Source of the DNA: Bacteroidales bacterium
GTDB lineage: Bacteria; Bacteroidota; Bacteroidia; Bacteroidales; Paludibacteraceae
Direction: 5' to 3'
DNA length: 7,375 nucleotides
Assembly: GCA_900767595.1 (NCBI GenBank)
Contig: CAAFZS010000063.1
Span: 1 to 7,375 of the forward strand
A program made the position numbers and the translations under genes. Position 1 is the first letter of the stretch; every line of letters begins with the position of its first letter. The notes under the pieces are model-generated. The model was given only the letters and a program-made list of their open reading frames with translations. It did not search any database and was not told the DNA's origin. Below, piece after piece: positions 7,344 to 7,375 of this stretch.

Positions 7344-7375
7344 AGATCGGAAGAGCACACGTCTGAACTCCAGTC
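7344..7375 (+). other. Illumina TruSeq-type adapter sequence (assembly artefact)
   Basis: The final 32 bases begin AGATCGGAAGAGC and continue as the standard TruSeq read-1 3' adapter to the end of the window. The match is uninterrupted from memory of the published adapter. It is not genomic, so the real sequence ends at about 7343. By chance the adapter's reverse complement is also open in the frame of the giant gene and would add false residues (TGVQTCALPI then Tyr) to its N-terminal side. Confidence 0.97.

Overview
The window is essentially one very large, incomplete gene on the minus strand. Reading down from position 7341 to position 1 gives 2,447 consecutive sense codons with no stop, no frameshift and no spacer. 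Neither the true start nor the true stop lies in the window. The reading is by eye, checked at more than twenty codon positions that all fall in the same frame. No second gene, RNA gene, promoter, terminator, mobile element or CRISPR array is supported. The last 32 bases (7344-7375) are not genomic: they match the Illumina TruSeq-type 3' adapter, so the right edge is a contig end carrying adapter read-through.

The protein is a giant mosaic of beta-rich extracellular modules. From N to C (high to low coordinates) it contains: a truncated InlB/Listeria-Bacteroides-type repeat; a 'YVS..FAK..GY.F.GW' module; two more InlB-type repeats; three Ig-like segments; a discoidin-like beta-sandwich with an Ig-like partner; a pair of Big_2-like Ig domains; a second sandwich plus Ig; an Ig/MBG array of four domains; an InlB-type repeat; a second copy of the 'YVS' module; two more InlB-type repeats; a second Big_2-like pair; a third sandwich plus Ig; and the start of a 'WSDSKNW...GKLPT' C-terminal region. 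The most telling structure is this supramodular repetition, which points to growth by duplication of blocks rather than single domains.

The domain mix (InlB-type repeats, MBG, Big_2-like and Hydin-like Ig domains with the W...NW...G.lP motif), the standard code and an estimated G+C near 40% suggest a gut-type Bacteroidales bacterium (Bacteroides, Parabacteroides, Prevotella or a relative), probably from a metagenome or draft assembly. The genus cannot be fixed from this window. The likely role is a secreted or surface-anchored adhesin-like protein. No catalytic domain is visible, the signal peptide and any sorting domain lie outside the window, and no ligand can be named. I found no evidence of a new multi-gene system here.
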